A DNA stretch of 64,000 nt from Bacteroidales bacterium (GTDB taxonomy: Bacteria > Bacteroidota > Bacteroidia > Bacteroidales > UBA932), in the NCBI GenBank assembly GCA_017399905.1, contig JAFQAR010000102.1:1-64000 (forward strand), given 5' to 3'. A model generated the notes under the pieces. It worked only from the letters and a program-made list of their open reading frames with translations, ran no database searches and was not told the DNA's origin. Positions 15,068 to 23,512 of the stretch are shown here, one piece after another; position 1 is the stretch's first letter, and every line of letters starts with the position of its first letter. The position numbers and the translations under genes were made by a program.

Positions 15068-16663
15068 ATGAAGAAGATATACATTCTGGCAGCCGCTGCA
15101 ATAGCAGTGGCTGCTTGCGTACAGAAAAATGACGCATTGAAGGAAAAGGTAGAGAGCTATGCTGTAGTAGAGGTGACTTCTCCGCTTTATGACGCTCTTT
15201 CCGATAACGACAAGAAAATCGTATCACTGTTCCGCCAGGCCGGTGAGATCATGGACGGTCTGTTCTGGAAGCAGACATTCGGCGACAAGGCCGAGATGGA
15301 AGCTCTGACAAATGAGTATGAGAAGGCATATGCCATGATCAACTACGGTCCATGGGACCATCTTGACAACAACTCCCCTTTCATTGAAGGATATGGCGAG
15401 AAGCCTCTCGGATGCCAGTACTATCCGCAGGACATGACAATGGAAGAGTGGGAAACATTCGATGACCCTGAGAAGCTCAGCCTGTACACAGTAATACGCA
15501 GGGATGAAAACGGAGCCCTCAAGACAGTATGGTACCGTGACGAATACAAGGAAGAGCTCGAGAAGGTCTGTGCACTGCTCGAAGAAGCTGCAGCCCTCAC
15601 GACCAACGAAGGCATGAGGACATATCTGACAGAGCGCATAAAGGCCTTCCGCACAGACGACTACCTCGCCAGTGACATGGCATGGATGGACATGAAGGAC
15701 TGCAACATGGATATTGTAATCGGTCCTATCGAGAACTATGACGACCATCTTTTCGAGGCTAAGGCCGCATACGAATGTTTCATTCTTCTCAAGGACGAGG
15801 CTCGCAGCGCAGACCTTGCAAAATACGTCGCCCTCCTGCCGACTCTGCAGACAATGCTGCCTTGCGCTCCGGAATATAAGACTTTTGTACCTGGAACATC
15901 ATCTGACCTCAACGTGTATGATGCAATCTACTATGCCGGAGACTGCAATGCGGGCAGCAAGACCATAGCCATCAACCTTCCTAATGACGAAAGAGTCCAT
16001 ACTGCAAAGGGAGCGCGACGCCTCCAGCTATACAACAGCATGATGGCCAAATTCAACAAGATCATGCTTCCTATCGGAGAAGTGCTCATGGCTCCTGAAC
16101 AACTCGAATATCTGAGTCCTGACGCATTCTTCTGGAACGTTACCTTCCACGAGGTCGCTCATGGTCTCGGCGTAAAGCAGACGGTGAACGGAAAGGGCAC
16201 CGTTGACGAAGCGATGGGATCAGAGAAGACCACATGGGAAGAGGCAAAGGCTGACATACTCGGTCTTTTCATGGTCAGCAGACTTATCGACATGGGTGAG
16301 ATCACCGATATCACGAAAGAGGAATCCATCGCGACCTTCATCGCCGGCATCGTACGTTCCGTACGTTTCGGATTCGCTTCATCACACGGAAAAGCCAATA
16401 TGATGTGCTATAACTTCATGGAGGAGAACGGAGCATTCACACGCAATGCCGACGGCAAGTATGTGGTCGACTTCGAGAAGGCTCCTTCCGTAATCGACGC
16501 ATGGTCAAGCCTCATACTCGAGACTCAGGCGACCGGAAACTTCGAATTCGCACAGAAATATGCTGCCGAGCATGCCAGCATCTCCGAAGGTCTGGCAGCT
16601 GACATCGAAAAAGTGAACGGAGCAGGAATTCCTCGCGACATCGTCTTCGAATTCAACTGGTAA
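15068..16663 (+). CDS. Dipeptidyl-peptidase 3 family (M49-like) zinc lipoprotein
   Basis: A 531-residue lipoprotein (signal with AVAAC, lipid Cys near 17) related to family M49. The zinc motif is H361-E-V-A-H365-G-L-G, then E391-E-A-K-A-D supplies the third ligand and matches the EExxAD motif of M49. The HExxH spacing lacks the extra residue of classical dipeptidyl-peptidase III (HExxGH), and the protein is about 140 residues shorter than the enzyme encoded at 5353-7371. Relatives are usually annotated as Zn-dependent hydrolase or DPP3 family. It follows tpiA by 6 nt and is closed by a strong terminator. Peptidase activity is inferred. Confidence 0.82.
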   Translation: MKKIYILAAAAIAVAACVQKNDALKEKVESYAVVEVTSPLYDALSDNDKKIVSLFRQAGEIMDGLFWKQTFGDKAEMEALTNEYEKAYAMINYGPWDHLDNNSPFIEGYGEKPLGCQYYPQDMTMEEWETFDDPEKLSLYTVIRRDENGALKTVWYRDEYKEELEKVCALLEEAAALTTNEGMRTYLTERIKAFRTDDYLASDMAWMDMKDCNMDIVIGPIENYDDHLFEAKAAYECFILLKDEARSADLAKYVALLPTLQTMLPCAPEYKTFVPGTSSDLNVYDAIYYAGDCNAGSKTIAINLPNDERVHTAKGARRLQLYNSMMAKFNKIMLPIGEVLMAPEQLEYLSPDAFFWNVTFHEVAHGLGVKQTVNGKGTVDEAMGSEKTTWEEAKADILGLFMVSRLIDMGEITDITKEESIATFIAGIVRSVRFGFASSHGKANMMCYNFMEENGAFTRNADGKYVVDFEKAPSVIDAWSSLILETQATGNFEFAQKYAAEHASISEGLAADIEKVNGAGIPRDIVFEFNW

Positions 16664-16683
16664 GAAAAAATACACAGATGAAT

Positions 16684-16714
16684 GGGGTGGGAAAGGCATT
16701 TCCCGCCCCTTTTT
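16684..16714 (+). terminator. Intrinsic terminator of the tpiA-M49 unit
   Basis: GGGGTGGGAAA (16684-16694), loop GGCA, TTTCCCGCCCC (16699-16709), then TTTTT. The 11-bp stem has a single T-G pair. Confidence 0.9.
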
Positions 16715-16789
16715 CTGTCCTGTCAGGAATATTACGGAAAGGACTTTAAGGAATCAGGTACAAACAGTTGCAAATAAATGAGTTTTTCA

Positions 16790-16819
16790 TTTGACGTGTT
16801 ATTATTTTTAGTATCTTTG
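16790..16819 (+). promoter_or_regulatory. Promoter of the DUF3575 / OmpA-like operon
   Basis: TTTG (16790-16793), 18-nt spacer, TATCTTTG (16812-16819): the same spacing and box as rplY. The start codon is 110 nt downstream, behind two hairpins. Confidence 0.75.
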
Positions 16820-16824
16820 TAGCT

Positions 16825-16891
16825 AATTTTGAAACGACCCCACAGGCCGTTTCGAAATTCTTTTTTGACAGCCGCTCGGACAGGCTGTCAA
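16825..16891 (+). promoter_or_regulatory. Tandem-hairpin leader (possible attenuator)
   Basis: Hairpin 1: AATTTTGAAACG (16825-16836) with CGTTTCGAAATT (16848-16859), 12 bp with one T-G, followed by C and six T (16861-16866), a terminator-like layout. Hairpin 2: TTGACAGCC (16865-16873) with GGCTGTCAA (16883-16891), a perfect 9 bp. Hairpin 1 starts about where transcription should begin. Confidence 0.65.
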
Positions 16892-16929
16892 CAGATGTGT
16901 GTGAAAATAAATCTATAATCATAATTGAA

Positions 16930-17496
16930 ATGAAAACAAAAATCATTTTGCTGTCATTCCTGATGCTGTTGGCCGCAGGTTACAGATGTGATGCTCAGAA
17001 GGTTTCAGTAAGTACTGACCTCGTTGACTGGGCATATCTCTGGACCATGAACGGCGAAGTAAATGTCAGTGTGGCTCAGCATGTAACAGTCCTTGCGGGT
17101 GGTAAGATCAACCCTTGGATGTATGACATGAAGAAGGCAGGAAAAGAACTTTATGACTGCCAGAACACGGTTTATGCCGGAGTACGCTATTGGCCATGGC
17201 ACGTTTTCTCAGGCTGGTGGGTAGGTGGAAAACTTCAGTACTCGGACTTCAAGAGGACAGGACTGTTCAACACCAAGCTGAAGAAGGGAAAATCCATCGG
17301 AGCAGGAGTTTCAGCCGGTTACACATTCATGCTTAACGAACGACTTAACCTTGATCTCGGATTAGGTTTCTGGGGAGGACGCCATTTCAAGTACAGCGAA
17401 TATGACACTCCACAGGCTGAGATGCCGACAATCAACGCACCGAAAAACTTCATCGCTGTAGATGAGCTCACAGTAGGACTCATGTACATTTTCTAA
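16930..17496 (+). CDS. DUF3575 outer-membrane beta-barrel-like protein
   Basis: A 188-residue exported protein: Sec signal peptide (about 1-22, ending CDA), then alternating aromatic strands (VSTDLVDWAYLWTMNGEVNV, VYAGVRYWPWHVFSGWWVGG, and others) and a C-terminal FIAVDELTVGLMYIF ending in Phe, as for small outer-membrane barrels. It resembles DUF3575, a family I know chiefly from Bacteroidota outer-membrane and fimbrial loci, usually next to an OmpA-like partner; here that partner follows after 17 nt. No fimbrillin gene is nearby. The ATG at 16930 starts the signal peptide; the upstream in-frame ATG at 16897 would fall next to hairpin 2. Confidence 0.75.
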   Translation: MKTKIILLSFLMLLAAGYRCDAQKVSVSTDLVDWAYLWTMNGEVNVSVAQHVTVLAGGKINPWMYDMKKAGKELYDCQNTVYAGVRYWPWHVFSGWWVGGKLQYSDFKRTGLFNTKLKKGKSIGAGVSAGYTFMLNERLNLDLGLGFWGGRHFKYSEYDTPQAEMPTINAPKNFIAVDELTVGLMYIF

Positions 17497-17513
17497 AAAA
17501 CGGACTTACAATA

Positions 17514-19496
17514 ATGAAGAACAGGATTCATATTTTAGCTCTGGCCATTCTTGCAATGATTGCAGTATCCTGCGCTACGCAGAAGAAGATCAAGGATCTG
17601 CATGAAGGAAAGATCGAGAATGTCCAGCTCTCACTCAGCAATGAAGTGAGCAACCTTCCGGAAATGAGGGTTCAGCAGATCACCCGAGACACTCTCATGA
17701 TCAAGGATGACGACGGTTCGGAAATCCTTATCATGAAGGCTGTCAAGGACGAGGAGACCGGAGAAATGGTCGCACAGGACGTACTCGAGGCTGCAAAGGT
17801 TACAGCACGTTTCAGAAACGTTGCTGAAAGACGCGGTAAGATTGACCTTGCTTTCCAGATCACGGTACCTGAGTCAATGATGGACAGCAAGTGGCAGCTC
17901 CGTTTCTACCCTGACATGTTCATCATGGGCGACAGCACACGTCTCGACCCTGTGATCATCACAGGAGCACAGTACCGTAAGGCACAGCTCAGAGGATACC
18001 AGCAGTACGAGCGCTTCCTCTCAAAGATCATCCAGGACACCAGCATCTTCGTGAACGTCAAGGCTCTCGAGATCTTCCTCAAGAGAAACATTCCTGAAGT
18101 TTATGCATTCAAGAACGACACCACTTTCGTAAGTGACGAGTTGTTCTATTCTAAATACGGCGTAAGCGAGCAGGAAGCTGTAGACCACTACACCAACACT
18201 TTTGCAAAGTCCAGAAACGAAAGACGTATTGCAAGAAAGGGTGAGATGTACAAGAAGTACGTGAAGGCTCCTATAGTATCTGAAGGCCTCAGACTCGACA
18301 CCATCATAGTCGAGCCTAACGGAGACTTCGTATACAACTACGTACAGACAATCAATACACGTCCTAAGCTCCGCAAGGTGGACATCGTGCTTTCGGGTGA
18401 CATCTACGAACAGGATGTACGAGTATACCAGATGCCGCCGGTAGACCCTCTTACATTCTACATCAGCTCAATCTCCGCTTTCACCGACAATACGGAGCGT
18501 TACCTCACGAAGGTCATCGAAAGAAGGGCTTCAGCCAACACCGAGTGCAAGATCAACTTCGAGCTTGGAAAGGCTGACGTGAAGCTTGAGCTTGGCGACA
18601 ACTTCTACGAGATCCAGAGGATCAAGCAGACTCTCGGTTCACTCCTCAACAATGAGGTATTCGACCTTGACTCTATCCTCGTAAGCGCAACTGCATCACC
18701 AGAGGGATCGGTACTCACCAACAGAAGACTGTCCAACAGGCGTTCAGAGTCTGTATCAAAGTATTTCAACACATTCATGAAGGAATACAGCGACTCACTT
18801 GTACAGGCAGGCGGTGTATCTATGGATATTGACGGCAAGTCTATGGAGTACACAACCAAGGTTCAGGAGATCAGGTTTACTCCTAGAAGTATTCCTGAGA
18901 ACTGGGATGACCTCTACAAGTTCGTACAGAACGATACAGCTCTCACAACCGAGGACATCGAGTCATTCAACAAGATATTCGACGAGATCGAAGACCTTGA
19001 CAAGAGGGAAAGGGCTCTTCAGGGTACAAGCTACTACAAGCATCTCAAGGACACTCTCTATCCAAGACTGCGTACCGTGAAGTTCAACTTCTTCCTCCAT
19101 AGGAAGGGTATGATCAAGGATACGGTTCACACAACTGTAATCGACAGCACATACATGCGTGGTGTACAGGCCCTCAGGGATATGGACTATGAGGCAGCAG
19201 TAGCTCTCCTCGGCCCTTACCGTGACTACAACGCAGCTGTGGCATTCATGGGAATGGAGAGGAACATCAACGCCCTCGACATCCTCGAGAAGGAGTACAG
19301 GACACCACCGGTTGATTACCTGCTCGCAGTACTCTACTCACGTACAGGTGATCCTCAGAAGGCGGTTGAATGTTACCTCCGCGCTTGCAAGGCCGACAGG
19401 TCATACGTTTACCGAGGCAATCTCGACCCTGAGATTTCAGTACTGATCAAGACTTACGGATTGAATCAGGAACCTGAAGACGAATTCGACTACTAA
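17514..19496 (+). CDS. Lipoprotein with OmpA-like domain and C-terminal TPR region
   Basis: A 660-residue lipoprotein (signal with MIAVSCATQ, lipid Cys20). Residues about 90-310 form beta-rich domains without a clear name. An OmpA-like peptidoglycan-binding fold lies at about 345-420: INFELGKADVKL, then LDSILVSATASPEGS replacing the usual GHTD..GS, then NRRLSNRRSESVSKYF. Residues about 565-650 look like TPR helices (GVQALRDMDYEAAVALLGPY; YSRTGDPQKAVECYLRA). Together with DUF3575 it would link outer membrane and cell wall. In DUF3575 loci elsewhere an OmpA-like DUF3868 protein takes this place; membership of that family is possible but unconfirmed. Confidence 0.75.
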   Translation: MKNRIHILALAILAMIAVSCATQKKIKDLHEGKIENVQLSLSNEVSNLPEMRVQQITRDTLMIKDDDGSEILIMKAVKDEETGEMVAQDVLEAAKVTARFRNVAERRGKIDLAFQITVPESMMDSKWQLRFYPDMFIMGDSTRLDPVIITGAQYRKAQLRGYQQYERFLSKIIQDTSIFVNVKALEIFLKRNIPEVYAFKNDTTFVSDELFYSKYGVSEQEAVDHYTNTFAKSRNERRIARKGEMYKKYVKAPIVSEGLRLDTIIVEPNGDFVYNYVQTINTRPKLRKVDIVLSGDIYEQDVRVYQMPPVDPLTFYISSISAFTDNTERYLTKVIERRASANTECKINFELGKADVKLELGDNFYEIQRIKQTLGSLLNNEVFDLDSILVSATASPEGSVLTNRRLSNRRSESVSKYFNTFMKEYSDSLVQAGGVSMDIDGKSMEYTTKVQEIRFTPRSIPENWDDLYKFVQNDTALTTEDIESFNKIFDEIEDLDKRERALQGTSYYKHLKDTLYPRLRTVKFNFFLHRKGMIKDTVHTTVIDSTYMRGVQALRDMDYEAAVALLGPYRDYNAAVAFMGMERNINALDILEKEYRTPPVDYLLAVLYSRTGDPQKAVECYLRACKADRSYVYRGNLDPEISVLIKTYGLNQEPEDEFDY

Positions 19497-19516
19497 ATGT
19501 AAATAATACATCATTT

Positions 19517-19550
19517 AACCTCCTGGCCTTATGGTCAGGAGGTTTTTTTT
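19517..19550 (+). terminator. Intrinsic terminator before tyrS
   Basis: AACCTCCTG (19517-19525) pairs with CAGGAGGTT (19536-19544), followed by eight T in total. It closes the DUF3575/OmpA-like operon. Confidence 0.88.
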
Positions 19551-19553
19551 GTC

Positions 19554-19561
19554 TATCTTTG
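19554..19561 (+). promoter_or_regulatory. -7 element of tyrS
   Basis: TATCTTTG directly after the terminator and 36 nt before the tyrS ATG; no proper -33 TTTG. Confidence 0.5.
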
Positions 19562-19597
19562 CATCCTTTAGGAATTGAAGATTAAAACAATAGATAT

Positions 19598-20887
19598 ATG
19601 AAGAATTTTGTAGAGGAACTCAGATGGAGAGGCATGATTCAGGACATCATGCCGGGAACAGAAGAAAAGCTGATGGAAGGTTCGACAGCTGCATATGTCG
19701 GCATCGACCCTACTGCAGACTCTCTCCATATCGGACATATGGTAAGCATCATGATCCTGAAGCATTTCCAGAACTGCGGCCACAAACCTATCGCACTCGT
19801 GGGAGGTGCTACAGGAATGATCGGTGACCCTTCAATGAAATCACAGGAGCGCAATCTTCTTGATGAGCAGACCCTCAATCATAATGTAGCCTGCATAAAG
19901 GCGCAGCTCAGCAAATTCCTTGACTTCGAATCAGAGGCGGAGAACAAGGCAGAGCTTGTGAACAATTACGACTGGATGAAGAACTTCACTTTCCTTGATT
20001 TCGCACGCGAGATCGGTAAGCACATCACAGTCAACTATATGATGGCCAAGGATTCGGTAAAGAAGAGACTTTCTGGAGAGGCTCGTGACGGCATGTCATT
20101 CACAGAATTCACTTACCAGCTCCTTCAGGGATATGACTTCCTCTATCTCTACGAGCATAAGGGCTGCACACTCCAGATGGGTGGAGCAGACCAGTGGGGA
20201 AACATCACCACAGGTTCAGAGCTGATCCGTCGTATCCTCGGCAAAGAGGCTTTCGCTCTCACATGTCCTCTCATCACAAAGGCAGACGGAGGAAAGTTCG
20301 GCAAGACTGAAAAGGGCAACATCTGGCTTGATCCGGAGCGTACATCTCCATACCAGTTCTATCAGTTCTGGCTCAACGTATCTGATTCAGACGCAGAGAA
20401 ATACATCAAGATCTTCACAATGCTTTCAAAGGAGGAAATCGATGCAGCCATCGCACAGCATACTGAGGCTCCTGAGCGTCGTGAACTTCAGAAGCTCCTT
20501 GCTAAGGAAGTGACTACGATGGTTCACGGGGCTGCAGAGTACGAGAATGCTGTAGCAGCATCCCAGATGCTCTTCGGAAATGCGACCAAAGACGCGCTCA
20601 TGAATCTGGACGAGAAGACATTCCTCGCAGTGTTCGAAGGAGTGCCGACTTATGAGGTTGCTGCGGAAAAGTTCCCTCTTGGCATCATCGAACTTCTTGC
20701 CGGAGAGTCACAGGTATTCCCTTCAAAGGGAGAGTGCCGCAAGATGATCCAGGCAAACGGCGTGAGCATCAACAAGGAGAAGGTGGCGGACATCAATGCA
20801 CAGATCGGCGAAGAATCGTTCATCAACGGAAAGTATATTCTGGCACAGAAGGGCAAGAAGAACTACTTTATCATAAAGATCGCTTAA
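19598..20887 (+). CDS. tyrS: Tyrosyl-tRNA synthetase
   Basis: Charges tRNA-Tyr with tyrosine. The 429-residue class I enzyme has HIGH at 44-47 (SLHIGHM), the tyrosine-binding [11 protein letters not shown] near 195-205, and KFGKT at 233-237 in place of KMSKS, as usual for bacterial TyrRS. The C-terminal S4-like RNA-binding domain occupies about 360-425 ([22 protein letters not shown] split around 373-394). No T-box is visible in the short leader, as expected outside Firmicutes. Its stop codon lies within the arm of a 10-bp palindrome. Confidence 0.98.
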   Translation: MKNFVEELRWRGMIQDIMPGTEEKLMEGSTAAYVGIDPTADSLHIGHMVSIMILKHFQNCGHKPIALVGGATGMIGDPSMKSQERNLLDEQTLNHNVACIKAQLSKFLDFESEAENKAELVNNYDWMKNFTFLDFAREIGKHITVNYMMAKDSVKKRLSGEARDGMSFTEFTYQLLQGYDFLYLYEHKGCTLQMGGADQWGNITTGSELIRRILGKEAFALTCPLITKADGGKFGKTEKGNIWLDPERTSPYQFYQFWLNVSDSDAEKYIKIFTMLSKEEIDAAIAQHTEAPERRELQKLLAKEVTTMVHGAAEYENAVAASQMLFGNATKDALMNLDEKTFLAVFEGVPTYEVAAEKFPLGIIELLAGESQVFPSKGECRKMIQANGVSINKEKVADINAQIGEESFINGKYILAQKGKKNYFIIKIA

Positions 20888-20913
20888 TATCACACGTTCA
20901 GTTGTGTGATATT
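20886..20913. repeat. 10-bp palindrome over the tyrS stop codon
   Basis: AATATCACAC (20886-20895) and GTGTGATATT (20904-20913) are perfectly complementary with an 8-nt loop. No T tract follows, so it is not a standard intrinsic terminator. Confidence 0.65.
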
Positions 20914-20920
20914 CCGGAAA

Positions 20921-20963
20921 CCCCCGCCCTCCCGATGGTCGGGCACCCCCTAGCCGGGGGTGG
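20921..20963. repeat. GC-rich palindromic block, probable interspersed element
   Basis: Within the tyrS-rbfA gap a very GC-rich segment holds two hairpins: CCCGA/TCGGG (20931-20943) and CACCCCC/GGGGGTG (20944-20962). Its composition is unlike the AT-rich gaps elsewhere, as in REP-type elements. No second copy was noticed in the window. Confidence 0.45.
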
Positions 20964-21021
20964 CATGTCGCCTCCACATATCACTACCTGATTCAGAAAA
21001 AGCGATAAATGATAAATTAAT

Positions 21022-21381
21022 ATGACGCATATGGAAAAGAATATTGAGAGTACAAGGCAGCTGAAGGTTGCGAAGGAAATACAGAAGGTGATGGCTGAGA
21101 TCATCCGAAGCAAGGGTATGGCTACATTCGGCGGTGCTCTCGTTTCTGTCAGCGGAGTGAAGATCAGCCCAGACCTGTCCATTGCCAAGATTTATGTCAG
21201 CGTATTCCCGTCGGACAAGGCGGAGGCTATAATGGAAGCGCTTCGGGAGAACAGCAGGGCTCTCCGCGGCGAGCTTGGCAGCAAGGTTGCAAAGCAGCTT
21301 CGTATAGTTCCGGAGATCGCTTTCTACCTTGACAGTTCACTGGACTATGTAGAGCATATCGAGGAACTGCTTAGGAAATAG
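21022..21381 (+). CDS. rbfA: Ribosome-binding factor A
   Basis: RbfA helps late maturation of the 30S subunit near the 5' end of 16S rRNA. The 119-residue single KH-like domain shows the family pattern: RQLKVAKEIQKVMAEIIRSKG near 12-32, VSVSGVKISPDLSIAKIYVSVFP near 41-63, and the closing helix LGSKVAKQLRIVPEIAFYLDSSL (with gaps) before the acidic end. The start at 21022 is assumed; an ATG three codons later is equally possible. The permease gene follows after about 60 nt. Confidence 0.93.
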   Translation: MTHMEKNIESTRQLKVAKEIQKVMAEIIRSKGMATFGGALVSVSGVKISPDLSIAKIYVSVFPSDKAEAIMEALRENSRALRGELGSKVAKQLRIVPEIAFYLDSSLDYVEHIEELLRK

Positions 21382-21442
21382 GTTTCACGACAGGCTCCCA
21401 ATGCCTATCCTGGGAAACACAGGAAGTTACAATTGATTGAAG

Positions 21443-22663
21443 ATGAGGCTGGCGTCATTCATAGCAGGAAGATACCTTATCGCAAAGAAATCACATAACG
21501 TGATCAACATAATCTCAGCGATAAGCGCTATCGGCATGGCGATAGGAACAGCTGCCCTCATCATCATTCTGTCCGTATATAACGGGTTCGACTCGCTCAT
21601 CAGGTCAATGATGAGCAATGTCGAACCCGATCTTCTTATAACCCCGTCAAAAGGGAAGGTCTTCATTCCTGAAGGAGAACTATACGACTGGATATATGAC
21701 CAGCCTGAGGTCCTGAACATGTGCTGCGTCCTTCAGGAAGATGTCTTCATAAGCTATGACGGAAAGCAAGGGCTTGCAAAAGCGAAAGGAGTGGACTGGA
21801 TCTACGAAGAGGAATCACCTCTGCGGGAGCATATCTACGAGGGAGTCTTCCGTCTCCATAAAGGAGATGTCAGGCTTTCCGTGACAGGAGCACGACTCGC
21901 CTATGAAATGGGCATAAGCCCGAGGTTCCTCTCCCCTATCGAAATCTACTATCCTTCGAGGACAAGAAGGATTTCAATGAGCAACCCGGCAGCTGCACTG
22001 GAATCGGAAAAAGTATATCCGTCCGGTCTGTTCACGGTGAACGAAGATGTCGACAAGGAACTTATGATTGTCCCTATAGAGACGATGAGGGACCTCCTTG
22101 ACTACGAGGAAGAGGTATCGGCCGTAGAGATAAGGGTGACGGAAGGGACCTCCAGAAAGGCCCTGAAACGGCTTCAGGAGGAGATTTCAGCCATGGCCGG
22201 CCCTGACTTTGAGGTAAAGGACAGATATCAGCAGAATGAATCGCTATACAAGATGATGAAGTACGAGAAGGCTGCGACATACATGATCCTCATATTTGTC
22301 ATCATAATCATCGCATTCAACATATTCGGAAGTCTCACCATGCTGATAATAGAAAAGGAATCCGACATCCGCACATTACGCAGTCTTGGAGCACAGGAAA
22401 GCCTCATAAGAAGGATATTCATCCTGGAAGGCTGGATGATATCACTGACAGGACTGGCAGCCGGCCTGATTCTCGGAATCGGATTCGCACTGCTGCAGCA
22501 GCACTTCGGATTCATAAAAATGCCCGGACATTTCGTTGTCCAGGCATATCCGGTAATTCTGTCTTGGTCAGACATACTGCTGACAGTAATAGGTGTCGCA
22601 TCCGTGGGCTATCTTATCGCCCTCCTTCCCGTACTGTTCAGGAAGCGGGATTCACAGGTGTGA
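21443..22663 (+). CDS. LolC/LolE-type ABC transporter permease (FtsX family)
   Basis: A 406-residue inner-membrane permease. One membrane helix near the N-terminus (about 17-45, VINIISAISAIGMAIGTAAL and on), a large periplasmic domain (about 50-270) and three C-terminal helices (about 277-305, 325-352, 372-395) give the MacB/LolC/LolE topology. Families of this shape extract lipoproteins from the inner membrane for delivery to the outer membrane. No ATPase gene (lolD) is adjacent, which is common in this phylum. The ATG at 21443 is preferred to a TTG two codons upstream. The last 26 bases overlap the convergent lipoprotein gene. Confidence 0.85.
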   Translation: MRLASFIAGRYLIAKKSHNVINIISAISAIGMAIGTAALIIILSVYNGFDSLIRSMMSNVEPDLLITPSKGKVFIPEGELYDWIYDQPEVLNMCCVLQEDVFISYDGKQGLAKAKGVDWIYEEESPLREHIYEGVFRLHKGDVRLSVTGARLAYEMGISPRFLSPIEIYYPSRTRRISMSNPAAALESEKVYPSGLFTVNEDVDKELMIVPIETMRDLLDYEEEVSAVEIRVTEGTSRKALKRLQEEISAMAGPDFEVKDRYQQNESLYKMMKYEKAATYMILIFVIIIIAFNIFGSLTMLIIEKESDIRTLRSLGAQESLIRRIFILEGWMISLTGLAAGLILGIGFALLQQHFGFIKMPGHFVVQAYPVILSWSDILLTVIGVASVGYLIALLPVLFRKRDSQV

Positions 22664-23072
22664 CGAGAGGGTCTGCAGTCATGACGATGACAAGCTTTTC
22701 CTTATTCCTGTAATAGCCTTCAGTCCAGCCTTGTCCCTCCTTGTACTTTACAAGTTCCACGACAGTGACCTTTGTCGTATATCTGCCGTTTTCCTCCTTA
22801 TCGGTATCCATGCACCTTATCGTCGTCGTTTCTGCCGGTACACCTCCACCTCTTACTGAGAAGTTTCCATATTCATCGGTGGTGACGGACTCGGCGGACT
22901 CGGCATATATGGAAATGCCCGGTATGGGCTCCCCGTCTTCGTTTACCACCTTGCCTTCCACATCAAACCACATGAATATCAGGTCATCCGAATCATCGGC
23001 ACCGCTGTTGCAGGCAGTCAAGGACAATGACAGCAGAAGCGGTGCGAAAAATATTTTAGCTAATCTTCTCAT
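22638..23072 (-). CDS. Small lipoprotein with carboxypeptidase-regulatory-like domain
   Basis: A 144-residue lipoprotein (LSLTACNSG, lipid Cys near 21). Residues about 40-100 resemble a CarboxypepD_reg / SusD-associated beta-sandwich: FDVEGKVVNEDGEPIPGISIY then DEYGNFSV. The sequence recalls the family annotated radical SAM-associated putative lipoprotein, but no radical SAM gene is near. It is last in the HYC-TonB receptor-HMA cluster, 53 nt after the HMA gene, so it may share its transcript. Its end overlaps the plus-strand permease gene by 26 bp. Function unknown. Confidence 0.75.
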   Translation of the reverse strand: MRRLAKIFFAPLLLSLSLTACNSGADDSDDLIFMWFDVEGKVVNEDGEPIPGISIYAESAESVTTDEYGNFSVRGGGVPAETTTIRCMDTDKEENGRYTTKVTVVELVKYKEGQGWTEGYYRNKEKLVIVMTADPLVTPVNPAS

Positions 23073-23125
23073 CTGAAATCTTTTCTCTGCAATAAGATGC
23101 ATCCTCACGGCAATTCGTTGCAGGA

Positions 23126-23482
23126 CTATCGGCCATGCTGGTGATCATGCTGATGGCCATGTCCATGCTGCTCATGCTGTCCCGGCTCTACCTTACCGCT
23201 GACAGGATAGCCGAGTTCCTCGATCGCTGCCTTAAGAGTCTGCTCAGATGTCTTGGCTGCATCGTACTTGATGGCTACTGTCTGGTCTTCGAGTGAAACT
23301 TCAAGTCCTTTGACTCCTTTCTCGAAAGCGATGTTTTCCTGAACCTTCTTCACACAGTTCTCGCAGTGAAGATGTACATTGAACTTCACATTCCTGATCT
23401 CGCCCTTCTTCTTAGGGCCGGCAGACATTGATACAGAGAAAACCATCAATGCTGCAATGACGATTGCAATTGTCTTTTTCAT
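23126..23482 (-). CDS. Exported heavy-metal-associated (HMA) domain protein with His-rich tail
   Basis: A 118-residue exported metal-binding protein. Signal peptide about 1-21; HMA domain about 30-95 with the metal pair C40-E-N-C43 (HLHCENCVKK), which in this family binds Cu(I) or another soft metal; C-terminal tail about 99-118 with at least eight His (HEQHGHGHQHDHQHG). It follows the TonB-dependent receptor by 30 nt and is likely its periplasmic metal acceptor or carrier. The exact metal cannot be read from sequence. Confidence 0.88.
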   Translation of the reverse strand: MKKTIAIVIAALMVFSVSMSAGPKKKGEIRNVKFNVHLHCENCVKKVQENIAFEKGVKGLEVSLEDQTVAIKYDAAKTSEQTLKAAIEELGYPVSGKVEPGQHEQHGHGHQHDHQHGR

Positions 23483-23512
23483 ATCTGTTGCTTTATGTTT
23501 AGTCGTGAATTA

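Noticed and set aside
20886..20913. Palindrome after tyrS as an intrinsic terminator
   Set aside because: No T tract follows the stem on either strand; kept as a repeat only.
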